Origin: Paracoccus alcaliphilus
GTDB lineage: Bacteria > Pseudomonadota > Alphaproteobacteria > Rhodobacterales > Rhodobacteraceae
Assembly (NCBI RefSeq): GCF_028553725.1
Contig: NZ_CP067124.1
Span: forward strand, 878,001-942,000
Length of the DNA stretch: 64,000 nucleotides
Direction: 5' to 3'
Under the pieces are notes generated by a model. The model had not been told where the DNA came from, searched no databases, and saw only the letters and a list, made by a program, of their open reading frames with translations. This document shows, piece after piece, positions 26,411 through 33,889 of this stretch (positions are counted from its first letter, which is position 1; the number at the start of each line of letters is the position of its first letter). The position numbers and the translations under genes were made by a program.

Positions 26411-27067
26411 ATGTCCAACGCGTTGATCCAGTTGCTTGTCCTGGCGGGGATCGCGATCTTCCTGATCCTGCGCCTGCGCAACGTGCTGGGCACACGTGAC
26501 GGATTCGAGCCGCCGAAGGTCGAAACCCCGGACGAACAACGCGCCCGGTTCGAGGTGATCGACGGCACCGCGGAAGAGGGGGATCAGGACATCGCCGATC
26601 ACGCCGAACCCGGCAGCCCGCAGGCCGAGGCATTGGCGGCGATGAAACAGGTCGAGCCATCCTTTGCCGTTGGTCCGTTCCTTGGCGGTGCGAAATCCGC
26701 CTATGAAATGATCCTGATGGCCTTCGAGCGTGGTGACCTGTCCGAAGTGCGTCCCTTCCTTGCCGAACCCGTGGCCGAGGCGTTCCAGTCGGTGATCGAC
26801 CAGCGCGCCCAGCAGGGGCTGAAGGTCGAAGCGCAATATCTTGGCACACGCGAAACCGGGCTGGCCAATGCCGAATATGACCCGACCAGCGGCCTGGCGG
26901 AGATTTCCGTGCGCTTCGTGGGAGAGTTGATCGCAGCGACCCGCGACGCCGAAGGCAATGTGGTCGAAGGCGATCCGCGCAAATCCAGCAAGCAGCGCGA
27001 CACCTGGACCTTCGCGCGCCGCATGGGCCAGGACGACCCCAACTGGCTGCTTGTCGCGACTGGCTGA
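26411..27067 (+). CDS. Tim44-like (TimA) inner-membrane protein
   Basis: The 218-residue product begins with one transmembrane helix (about 5-22, LIQLLVLAGIAIFLILRLRNVLG) and carries a Tim44-like domain (about 80-218; GAKSAYEMILMAFERGDLSEVRPFLAEPVAEAFQSVIDQR). Alphaproteobacterial Tim44 relatives (TimA) lie next to secB/fxsA and are thought to relate to the ancestor of mitochondrial Tim44. It overlaps smr by one base (TGATG), implying translational coupling. The function in bacteria is uncertain. Confidence 0.85.
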   Translation: MSNALIQLLVLAGIAIFLILRLRNVLGTRDGFEPPKVETPDEQRARFEVIDGTAEEGDQDIADHAEPGSPQAEALAAMKQVEPSFAVGPFLGGAKSAYEMILMAFERGDLSEVRPFLAEPVAEAFQSVIDQRAQQGLKVEAQYLGTRETGLANAEYDPTSGLAEISVRFVGELIAATRDAEGNVVEGDPRKSSKQRDTWTFARRMGQDDPNWLLVATG

Positions 27068-27693
27068 TGGCCCGAAGGCGCGGTCTGACCGAGGATGAAA
27101 AGCAGCTCTGGTCCCGCGTTGCCCGCAGCGCGGTGCCTTTGCACGGGTCCGGCAAACCCGCCTGCCCGGACAGCTTTGCCGACCCGGCCAAAACTTCCAG
27201 CCCGCGCCCGGTCAAGGTGCCTGCGGTAACGCCGCCAATGGCCATGCCGTCCCCCGATCCGGGCCGGTCGCGCCCGTTGCGTCCCGCGACCTCGTATCAT
27301 CCGCCGCAATCCCCGGCCGAGCATCTGGCCGCCGCGCCCGTCAGGATGGATCACAAGACCCACAAGCGGCTGAAACAGGGCCGCCTGCGCCCCGAGGCGA
27401 GGCTGGACCTGCACGGCATGACGCTGGCCGTCGCCCAGCCCGAACTGGCGCAATTCATCCTGTCCTGTCATGCGTCAGGGCTGCGGCTTGTGTTGGTCAT
27501 CACCGGCAAGGGCAGAAGCGGCGATCACGGCCCGCTGCCGACCCGCCCCGGCGCGCTGCGCCATCAGGTGCCGCATTGGCTGCATATGCCGCCGCTGTCC
27601 GCCGTGGTCCAGCAAGTCACCGCCGCTCATGTCCGCCACGGGGGCGAGGGCGCCTATTACGTCTATCTGCGCCGCAGGAACTGTATCGTTTGA
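27067..27693 (+). CDS. Smr-domain protein
   Basis: The 208-residue protein has a disordered Pro- and Ser-rich N-terminal half and a C-terminal Smr (MutS2-related) domain of about 90 residues with the signature LDLHGMTLAVAQ (about 117-128) and the VLVITGKGRS motif. Stand-alone Smr proteins have nuclease or nucleic-acid-binding activity; some act in ribosome rescue on damaged mRNA. It is coupled to the Tim44-like gene. A 10-bp hairpin follows about 85 bp downstream. Confidence 0.85.
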   Translation: MARRRGLTEDEKQLWSRVARSAVPLHGSGKPACPDSFADPAKTSSPRPVKVPAVTPPMAMPSPDPGRSRPLRPATSYHPPQSPAEHLAAAPVRMDHKTHKRLKQGRLRPEARLDLHGMTLAVAQPELAQFILSCHASGLRLVLVITGKGRSGDHGPLPTRPGALRHQVPHWLHMPPLSAVVQQVTAAHVRHGGEGAYYVYLRRRNCIV

Positions 27694-27776
27694 AGCTGAA
27701 ATTCCCGGTTAACATATCCCCGGCCGGGAACGCAGTTGAGAACAATGAAGGTATCAAAGCCCATTGATGAGCGAGG

Positions 27777-27803
27777 GCTTGTGGCCCTAATGAGGCCACA
27801 AGC
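27777..27803. other. Perfect 10-bp hairpin between smr and IS5 copy 2
   Basis: GCTTGTGGCC and its complement flank a 7-nt loop CTAATGA. No T-run follows, so it may be a factor-dependent terminator or 3'-end stabiliser of the timA-smr message, or a small repeat. The rest of the gap to 27909 holds a second, longer-spaced inverted repeat (GGCCCGCC / GGCGGGCC) and no gene. Confidence 0.7.
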
Positions 27804-27928
27804 ATGATCGGGTATAACGTCCCGAACGCGCTGCATTTTCAAGATGGCATCATCGGCCCGCCCACATAAGGATGGCCGGGGGCGTCAGCTTCTGGCGGGC
27901 CATAAAAAGTCGGTTCTGAACAACGCGA

Positions 27929-28957
27929 TTATGCCGCGCCCTGCATCTGAAGTGGTCTGTTAACGACCACGATGATGCCGAGGATGAAGCGGATGACGAA
28001 GGCCCAAAAGGCCCTGAGATGGGCGAGGATCTTGCGGATGTTGTGACCGCATGCGCAGAGCACGGCGAAGATGGCATCGCCGATCCTGCCCTTCAGGGGG
28101 CATCTGGTCAATCTGCCGTCTGATTTCATGTGGCCGATCTCGGGCTCGATGGCGCTGCGCCGTTTGAGGAGCTTCGCCAGCGCCGGGGTGATACCGCGCC
28201 GCTGGCCGCTGATCAGGACGCGGGTGGTCTCGATGCCATGCCCGCGATAGCCGCGGTCGACCAGGGCGAGTGTGGGCCTCGTATCGGTCAGGATTTCGAC
28301 CTGTTCGAGGGCCGGTGCCAGGGTGTGGCCGTCATAGGGATTGCCGGGAAAGCTGCGGGCGCCAACTATGAGGCCGCCAACAAGGGTCGTGGCGAGGCTG
28401 ACCTTGGTGCCAAACTCGTATCGCACCCGTGCCTTGCCTTTGGAGATGCAATCGACCTCGGGCTCGTGCAGGGAATAGACCTTGTCGCGGCTCTTTGGTC
28501 CCTGTTCCAGCAGGCGGCCGACCAGCCAGAGGGCGTCCACAACCCTCTCGCGCAGGGGGCTTTGCGGGATGTCCTGCAGGTGCCGGCGCAGATCGCGACG
28601 CACCCGGCCGACATGGCCCTTGAGTTGGCGCAGCGCCTTGCGCATGCGTTTGAACTGGCGGGCATGGGCGTAGCGCCCGACCTGGATCGCCAGCCGCGGT
28701 GCAAGACGGGCATAGCTCTGGCGCAGTTCGATCCCGGCCCTCTTCGCCAGACCAACCAGCAGGGCGCGGGCCCGCTCGTAGAGCCGGGCGTCCGTCGGAT
28801 GGGCGATGTTCTTTTCCATGACCGTCGTATCGACCACCACCCGTTTCAGGACCTTGTCGGTGATCGTCCCGGAACTGCGGCCAGCCTCGATCGTCTTGGT
28901 CAACAGCCATTCCACGCGTTCGGCGTGGCCTTGAACCAGTGGCGGCTCACGCCTCAC
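27929..28957 (-). CDS. IS5-family transposase, catalytic (second) ORF
   Basis: The 342-residue ORF contains the DDE catalytic domain: VVVDTTVMEKNIAHPTDARLYERAR (first Asp), SFPGNPYDGHT and LALVDRGYRGHG (second Asp), and the Glu region RRSAIEPEIGHMKSDGRLTRCPLKG. It begins at a GTG that overlaps the TGA of the preceding ORF (GTGA) in the -1 frame. An AAGAGG about 8 nt before that GTG could serve as ribosome-binding site. The first 14 residues (RREPPLVQGHAER) are not typical of the family, which normally runs directly from RWRKRIGE into the VEWLL segment. It therefore needs either reinitiation or recoding to act with the N-terminal part. Confidence 0.8.
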   Translation of the reverse strand: MRREPPLVQGHAERVEWLLTKTIEAGRSSGTITDKVLKRVVVDTTVMEKNIAHPTDARLYERARALLVGLAKRAGIELRQSYARLAPRLAIQVGRYAHARQFKRMRKALRQLKGHVGRVRRDLRRHLQDIPQSPLRERVVDALWLVGRLLEQGPKSRDKVYSLHEPEVDCISKGKARVRYEFGTKVSLATTLVGGLIVGARSFPGNPYDGHTLAPALEQVEILTDTRPTLALVDRGYRGHGIETTRVLISGQRRGITPALAKLLKRRSAIEPEIGHMKSDGRLTRCPLKGRIGDAIFAVLCACGHNIRKILAHLRAFWAFVIRFILGIIVVVNRPLQMQGAA

Positions 28958-28980
28958 TCACCGATCCTCTTGCGCCAGCG
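28904..28980 (-). other. 77-nt block identical in both IS5 copies, spanning the ORF junction
   Basis: This block is identical at all 77 positions to 1891-1967, while the sequence on either side differs at many positions. It covers the end of the first transposase ORF (RWRKRIGE-stop), the GTG of the second and the first matching VEWL codons. In mRNA sense it can form GGCGTG with CACGCC, or CCACGC-CGAAC-GCGTGG, and GTTC with GAAC, giving alternative hairpins or an H-type pseudoknot directly after the TGA. See findings. Confidence 0.7.
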
Positions 28981-29310
28981 CACCAGCGATGACGGATCAA
29001 TAGGCGGGCGATGCTGAAAGAAGGTCTCGCCGGTGAAATGCTGGTAGTAGGGGTTCTCGACCCAACGGGCGACCACCGCCTCGTCCGACAGCTTGAACGC
29101 ATGCTGCAGATACATCAGCCCGGCGATCAGACGCGGAGAAGTCGCCGGGCGCCCCGTCGCCGAGGGGAAGAACCCGGCCCATTCCCGCTCGAAGAACTCC
29201 CAGTCGATCAGCGCCGCGAGCTTCACCAACTCGTGGCGCGGATCGATCATATCCACCAGCCTGGGGCGCAGAAGATCATCCTGTTCGGCGGTCCGGAAAT
29301 GGGGCTTCAT
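28954..29310 (-). CDS. IS5-family transposase, N-terminal ORF
   Basis: The 118-residue ORF is the DUF772-type N-terminal domain of IS5-family transposases: EQDDLLRPRLVDMIDPRHELVKLAALIDWEFFEREW, TSPRLIAGLMYLQHAFKLSDEAVVARWVENPYYQHFTGE and SSLVRWRKRIGE, then TGA. In related IS5 proteins as I recall them, this continues without a stop into the DDE domain. The TGA is followed by a 35-nt segment flanked by GCGTG repeats, after which homology resumes in another frame. Confidence 0.8.
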   Translation of the reverse strand: MKPHFRTAEQDDLLRPRLVDMIDPRHELVKLAALIDWEFFEREWAGFFPSATGRPATSPRLIAGLMYLQHAFKLSDEAVVARWVENPYYQHFTGETFFQHRPPIDPSSLVRWRKRIGE

Positions 29311-29611
29311 TGGCGATCACAAATTGCAGGGTTTCTGCGTCAAGATTACAAAATCCTGCAAGAAAACACCAACAAAACCGCAGGATGATCACGCAATATC
29401 AACGCGTTCCGCGTTGGTCAGAGTCGACTAATAAGCAGGCAGAGCGAAGGGCGCTGTGTCGAACTCCAATTGCATATCCGTTCGGGCCACCGGCTACTGA
29501 TGTCGGCGAATTGTGTGAAAGAAATCGTAATTTTATCAACGTGTTGTAACGAGGTTAGCCAGCCCGCACATGGCGTGACCCCACGCGTGAGGGCGATTGC
29601 GCAGGTCACGC
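29311..29611. other. Intergenic region left of the RpiR promoter
   Basis: No gene is supported between the IS5 transposase start and the RpiR-type promoter. The region is less GC-rich than its surroundings and includes a perfect 7-bp hairpin CAACGCG-TTC-CGCGTTG (29400-29416). The IS5 right end must lie near its left edge. Confidence 0.6.
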
Positions 29612-29640
29612 TTGACACAAATGTTTTACTGATGGCTAAT
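29612..29640 (+). promoter_or_regulatory. Putative sigma-70 promoter of the RpiR/aminotransferase/BKACE unit
   Basis: TTGACA (29612-29617) and GCTAAT (29635-29640) are separated by 17 nt, a near-consensus housekeeping promoter, 39 bp before the RpiR start codon. Confidence 0.55.
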
Positions 29641-29678
29641 GAAGGGACAGTTGTTTCCCCTCGTTTCGTGGTCACGCC

Positions 29679-30560
29679 ATGCCCCTGCAACAGATCTGGC
29701 ACCTGATCGAGGCCCGCTATGGCGGCTTTTCCCCGCAGTTGCAGCGTGCCGCGCGGTTCGTGCGCGAGAACCCGCAAGAGGTCGCCCTGCAATCCATGCG
29801 CCATATCGCCGGACGGGTCGGGGTGTCGCCCGCCACGATGACCCGGCTGATACAGGCGCTGGAGATCGGCACATGGGAGGCGTTCCAGACCATTCACCGG
29901 CAATGGCTGACCGAGGGGAAGCGCGGCGTCTTTTCCGGGCCCGCCGACCGGGTCATCGCCGACGCCCGCAAGCCGGGGGCCGAGGATCTGCTGCTTGAAT
30001 CCATGGCCCATCTGGACGGGCTCAACCTTGAAACCACCCTTGGCCCGCAGATGCGCGCGCCGCTGCGCAAGGCCGCCGCGCTGATCGCGCTGGCCCCCAC
30101 CGTGGCGATCGCGGGGCTGCGCAGCAGCTTTCCGGTGGCCTACGGGCTGCATTACGCGCTGTCGCTGTTTCTGGCGGGCACGGTGCTGATGCCCGGCGCG
30201 GGTGGCGCGCTGCTGGACGGGTTGCATCATCTGCGCCCCGGCGCGGTGCTGATCGTCATCTCGATTTCGCCCTACAGCCGTGAAACCGTCACGCTGGCGC
30301 AACTGGCGCATGAGGCGGGCTGCACGGTCGTGGGCATCACCGATGGCCCGCTCAGCCCGATTGCGCAGGTTGCCGATATCGCGCTGATCGCGCGCACCGA
30401 CAGCCCGTCGCATCTGGCCTCGCTGGTGGGGCTGATGGCTGTGGCGCAGGCGCTGGCCATGCTGGTTCTGGCGCGCGCGGGCGACGGCGCGCTGGAAGCC
30501 ATGCGCCATCGCGAAGCCATGTTCGAGACCACATCCGCTTATCTTCCCTCTCAGGACTGA
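29679..30560 (+). CDS. RpiR/MurR-family transcriptional regulator with SIS domain
   Basis: The 293-residue protein has an N-terminal RpiR helix-turn-helix (FSPQLQRAARFVRENPQEVALQSMRHIAGRVGVSPATMTRLIQALE, about 17-62) and a C-terminal SIS sugar-isomerase-like fold (about 125-260; VAIAGLRSSFPVAYGLHYAL, then LIVISISPYSRETVTLAQLAHEAGCTVVGITD). The SIS domain normally binds a phosphosugar or similar effector. It precedes the aminotransferase by 3 bp and is probably cotranscribed, likely controlling the whole aminotransferase-BKACE-TRAP unit. Confidence 0.88.
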   Translation: MPLQQIWHLIEARYGGFSPQLQRAARFVRENPQEVALQSMRHIAGRVGVSPATMTRLIQALEIGTWEAFQTIHRQWLTEGKRGVFSGPADRVIADARKPGAEDLLLESMAHLDGLNLETTLGPQMRAPLRKAAALIALAPTVAIAGLRSSFPVAYGLHYALSLFLAGTVLMPGAGGALLDGLHHLRPGAVLIVISISPYSRETVTLAQLAHEAGCTVVGITDGPLSPIAQVADIALIARTDSPSHLASLVGLMAVAQALAMLVLARAGDGALEAMRHREAMFETTSAYLPSQD

Positions 30561-30563
30561 CCC

Positions 30564-31901
30564 ATGACAACCAACCGCACCCGCATCCATCACCGCGCCC
30601 CCAGCCTGGACCTGCCCGTTGCGGTGGGCGGTGACGGGCCGTTCGTCATCGACAGCGCCGGGCGGCGCTATCTGGATGCTTCGGGCGGCGCGGCGGTGTC
30701 CTGTCTGGGCCACAGCGAACGCCGCGTGATTGAGGCGATCAAGGCCCAGCTTGACCGGCTGCCCTATGCCCATACCGGCTTTTTCACCAATGAACCGGCC
30801 GAGGCGCTGGCCGATCATCTGACCAGCCGGGCACCCGGTGATCTGGGTCATGTCTATTTCGTCTCGGGCGGGTCCGAGGCGAATGAGACCGCGATGAAGC
30901 TGGCCCGGCAGTATTTCTTTGAACGCGGCGAGACCGGGCGGCGCCATTTCATCGCCCGGCGGCAAAGCTATCACGGCAACACCATCGCGGCGCTGTCGGT
31001 GGGCGGCAATGCCGGGCGGCGCGCGGTCTATGAGCCGATCTTGCTGCCTGCCAGCCATATCGCGCCCTGCTTCGAATACCGCCATCGCGCGGACGACGAG
31101 ACGTCCGAGCAATATGCCATCCGCGCCGCGGATGAGCTGGAGGCCGAGATCCTGCGTCTGGGCGAGGGCAGCGTGATTGCCTTCATCGCCGAAACCGTGG
31201 TGGGTGCGACCGCCGGGGCGGTGCCGCCCGCGCCCGGCTATTTCCAGCGCATCCGCGAGATCTGCGACCGTCACGGCGTGCTGCTGATCCTTGATGAGGT
31301 GATGAGCGGGATGGGTCGGATCGGCCAGCTTTACGCCTGCGATCATTACGGCGTGGTGCCCGATATCCTGACCTGCGCCAAGGGGCTGGGCGCGGGCTAT
31401 CAGCCCATCGGCGCGGTGCTGATGTCGGATCGCATCCACGACACGATCATCGGCGGATCGGGCGCGTTCCAGCACGGGTTCACCTATATCGGCCATGCGA
31501 CCGCCTGCGCGGGCGCTCTGGCCGTGCAACAGGTGATCGAGGAGGATGGCCTGCTGGAAAACTGCCGCGACATGGGCGCGTTGCTGCGCGATCAGTTGCG
31601 CGATGCCTTTGCAGATCGTCCGTGGTTCGGCGATCTGCGCGGCGAGGGGTTGTTCATCGGGCTGGAACTGGTTCAGGACCGCGCCACGAAACGCCCCTAC
31701 GACCCGGGCCTGCGGCTGCATGCGAAGATCAAGGCGGCGGCGATGGCCGAGGGGCTGATGGTCTATCCCGCCGGCGGCACGGCGGACGGGCAGGCGGGCG
31801 ACCATGTGCTGGTCGCGCCGTCCTTCATCATCAATGAAACCCATGTCGCGCAGATCGTGGAACGGCTGGACCGCGCCATCACCTCCGTGGTTCCGGCATG
31901 A
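30564..31901 (+). CDS. Class III (PLP-dependent) aminotransferase
   Basis: This 445-residue enzyme is of the omega-amino-acid / beta-alanine:pyruvate type. Visible features are the substrate-side FVSGGSEANETAMKLARQY (about 95-113), the PLP-phosphate region RRQSYHGNT, the Asp holding the pyridine nitrogen in LLILDEVMSGMGRIG (about 236-250) and the Schiff-base Lys in LTCAKGLGAGYQPIGAV (Lys about 273). It would remove an amino group from an imported amino compound. Its stop overlaps the BKACE start by 4 nt (ATGA), so the two are translated together. That is strong context for supplying a beta-keto acid to the BKACE enzyme. Confidence 0.88.
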   Translation: MTTNRTRIHHRAPSLDLPVAVGGDGPFVIDSAGRRYLDASGGAAVSCLGHSERRVIEAIKAQLDRLPYAHTGFFTNEPAEALADHLTSRAPGDLGHVYFVSGGSEANETAMKLARQYFFERGETGRRHFIARRQSYHGNTIAALSVGGNAGRRAVYEPILLPASHIAPCFEYRHRADDETSEQYAIRAADELEAEILRLGEGSVIAFIAETVVGATAGAVPPAPGYFQRIREICDRHGVLLILDEVMSGMGRIGQLYACDHYGVVPDILTCAKGLGAGYQPIGAVLMSDRIHDTIIGGSGAFQHGFTYIGHATACAGALAVQQVIEEDGLLENCRDMGALLRDQLRDAFADRPWFGDLRGEGLFIGLELVQDRATKRPYDPGLRLHAKIKAAAMAEGLMVYPAGGTADGQAGDHVLVAPSFIINETHVAQIVERLDRAITSVVPA

Positions 31902-32743
31902 GCGCCCCTTTCGCCATTGCCGTCGCCCCCAACGGCGCACGTCGTGGCCGCGCGGATCATCCGCGTCTGCCCCTGACCGCGCCCGAGATCGCCCGCGACG
32001 CCGCCGAGGCATTGGAAGCGGGTGCGGCGATGATCCATCTGCATGTGCGCGACGCGGCGGGTGCGCATGTGCTGGACGCCGATCTTTACCGCGAAGCCGT
32101 AGATGCCGTGCGCCGCGCCGTGGGCGACCGGCTGGTCATCCAGATCACCACCGAGGCCGTGGGGCGATATACCGCCCCTGAACAGATCGCGCTGATCGAC
32201 GCGCTGCGCCCGGAATCGGTGTCCATCGCCCTGCGTGAGATCCTGCCGGAAGGGGCGGATGAAACCGCTGCCGCCGCGCTGTTTCAGCGGATGGAGGGGG
32301 CCGGCATCCTGCATCAGATCATCATCTATGAGGCGGCGGAATTGCAGCGGCTGGACGATCTGGCGGCGCGCGGCGTGCTGCCGGATGGGCCGCTGGCGCT
32401 GATGGCCGTGTGCGGACGTTACACCGAAACCGGCGCGACGGATGGCGAACTGGATGCCTATCTGACCGCCGGAATCGGCCGGCATCAATGGATGCTTTGC
32501 GCCTTTGGCCCGGATGAGACCCGCTTCATGGCCCGCGCGGCATCGGCGGGCGGTCATGCCCGCGTGGGATTCGAGAACAATCTGTGGTTGCCTGATGGCA
32601 CGCTGGCGCCGGACAATGCGGCCATCGTCGCGGCGACTGCGGCGGCTTGCGCGGGATCCGGGCGCCCGCTTGCCACAGCGGATGACTTGAGGGCCGGCTG
32701 GCGTCATAGTAACGAAGCCGCCCCGCAAAATTCGGAGGCGTAA
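31898..32743 (+). CDS. BKACE (DUF849) beta-keto acid cleavage enzyme
   Basis: The 281-residue protein belongs to the BKACE family, Zn-dependent enzymes that condense a beta-keto acid with acetyl-CoA and cleave it to acetoacetate and a new acyl-CoA; the founding member is 3-keto-5-aminohexanoate cleavage enzyme of lysine fermentation. The zinc ligands are visible as HLHVRD (His pair near 47 and 49) and the Glu in RVGFENNLWLPDG. The N-terminal VAPNGARRGRADHPRLPLT is typical. The substrate in this subfamily cannot be read from sequence, but coupling to an aminotransferase suggests a beta-amino acid origin. Confidence 0.88.
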   Translation: MSAPFAIAVAPNGARRGRADHPRLPLTAPEIARDAAEALEAGAAMIHLHVRDAAGAHVLDADLYREAVDAVRRAVGDRLVIQITTEAVGRYTAPEQIALIDALRPESVSIALREILPEGADETAAAALFQRMEGAGILHQIIIYEAAELQRLDDLAARGVLPDGPLALMAVCGRYTETGATDGELDAYLTAGIGRHQWMLCAFGPDETRFMARAASAGGHARVGFENNLWLPDGTLAPDNAAIVAATAAACAGSGRPLATADDLRAGWRHSNEAAPQNSEA

Positions 32744-32827
32744 CCGACGCGCTTCGATAAACGCGCGCCCTTGGTGCGCAGAAGCAAGAAACGGCCCCGA
32801 CAGGGGGTTTGAAGAAGGAGAGTTTGA

Positions 32828-33802
32828 ATGACATCCCGTAAACTGATCGGTCTTGGACTGGCCGCCGCAATGATTGGCAGCATGGGCGCGGGCGCGGCCA
32901 GCGCGCAGCAGCAATTCGTCACCATCGGCACCGGCGGCGTGACCGGCGTCTATTACGCGGCGGGCGGCGCGCTGTGCCGGCTGATGAACCAGACGCGCGA
33001 GGAACACGGCTTCCGCTGCTCGGCCGAGGCGACGGGCGGATCGGTGTTCAACATCAACGCCATGCGTCAGGGCGAATTCGATTTCGGCATGGTTCAGTCG
33101 GACTGGCAATATCACGCGCTGCACGGCACCAGCAGCTTCGAGGACAGCGGCCCGTGGGAAGACCTGCGCGCGGTGTTCTCGGTCCACCCCGAGCCCTTCA
33201 CCGTGGTCGCCCGCGCCGATGCAGGCATCGCGGGTGTCGAGGACCTGAAGGGCAAGCGCTTCAATATCGGCAATCCGGGGTCGGGCACGCAGGCCTCGAT
33301 GGATCTGCTGCTGGAGGCCCTGGGCTGGAGCCGCGGCGACTTTTCGCTGGCCGCCGAACTGCGCCCGGATGAACATGGCCCGGCACTGTGCGACAACCAG
33401 ATCGACGCCTTCTTCTATGGCGTGGGCCATCCGTCCGCCAATATCGCCGACCCGACCACGACCTGCGGCGCCAAGATCGTGCCGCTGGAGGGCGAAGCGA
33501 TCGACAAGCTGGTCGAAGAGAACCCCTATTACGCGCAGGTCAATATTCCGGGCGGCCTTTATACCGGCAACCCCGACGACATCCCGACCTATGGCGTGAT
33601 GGCGACGCTGGTCGCCTCGACCGACGTGCCCGAGGAAGCGGTCTATAACCTTGTGCGGTCGGTCTTCGAGAACTTCGACAGCTTCCGCAGCCTGCATCCG
33701 GCCTTCGCCAATCTGGAGCCCGAGGACATGGTCACCAACGGCAACTCTGCCCCGTTGCATCCGGGTGCCGAGCGTTACTATCGCGAGCAGGGCTGGCTCT
33801 GA
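32828..33802 (+). CDS. TAXI-family TRAP transporter solute-binding protein
   Basis: The 324-residue protein has a signal peptide ([17 protein letters not shown]) and the TAXI pattern: [26 protein letters not shown] (about 27-52), [31 protein letters not shown], and [27 protein letters not shown] proteins deliver substrate to a fused TRAP permease, here encoded 87 bp downstream. An AAGGAG ribosome-binding site precedes the start. Known TAXI substrates include glutamate-like and dicarboxylic compounds, but few have been defined. Confidence 0.93.
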   Translation: MTSRKLIGLGLAAAMIGSMGAGAASAQQQFVTIGTGGVTGVYYAAGGALCRLMNQTREEHGFRCSAEATGGSVFNINAMRQGEFDFGMVQSDWQYHALHGTSSFEDSGPWEDLRAVFSVHPEPFTVVARADAGIAGVEDLKGKRFNIGNPGSGTQASMDLLLEALGWSRGDFSLAAELRPDEHGPALCDNQIDAFFYGVGHPSANIADPTTTCGAKIVPLEGEAIDKLVEENPYYAQVNIPGGLYTGNPDDIPTYGVMATLVASTDVPEEAVYNLVRSVFENFDSFRSLHPAFANLEPEDMVTNGNSAPLHPGAERYYREQGWL

Positions 33803-33814
33803 GCCCCATGAACG

Positions 33815-33844
33815 CGCCGGGGCGGCATTGCGCCCGCCCCGGCG
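33815..33844 (+). promoter_or_regulatory. Hairpin between binding-protein and permease genes
   Basis: A perfect 11-bp GC-rich stem (CGCCGGGGCGG with its complement) around an 8-nt loop lies just after the TAXI stop, without a T-run. Such structures often stabilise the upstream message, so that the binding protein is made in excess of the permease. Confidence 0.65.
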
Positions 33845-33889
33845 TCCGGTAAGAACAGGATAAGAAGAACCGCAGGGAGAATCCGGCTC

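Larger units (their letters stand above)
27910..29330 (-). mobile_element. IS5-family insertion sequence, copy 2 (apparently complete)
   Basis: The element encodes a two-ORF IS5-family transposase on the minus strand. The left edge is set at the TCGGTTCTGAACAAC sequence shared with copy 1; the right edge is approximate, just beyond the transposase start. I did not find clear inverted repeats or a target duplication by eye. Both ORFs are long and undamaged, unlike copy 1. Confidence 0.75.

Noticed and set aside
889..29330. Composite transposon bounded by two same-direction IS5 copies
   Set aside because: The interval holds core genes (tamAB, regBA, secB) in normal arrangements, the copies have diverged, and copy 1 is inactive; nothing suggests the block moved as a unit.
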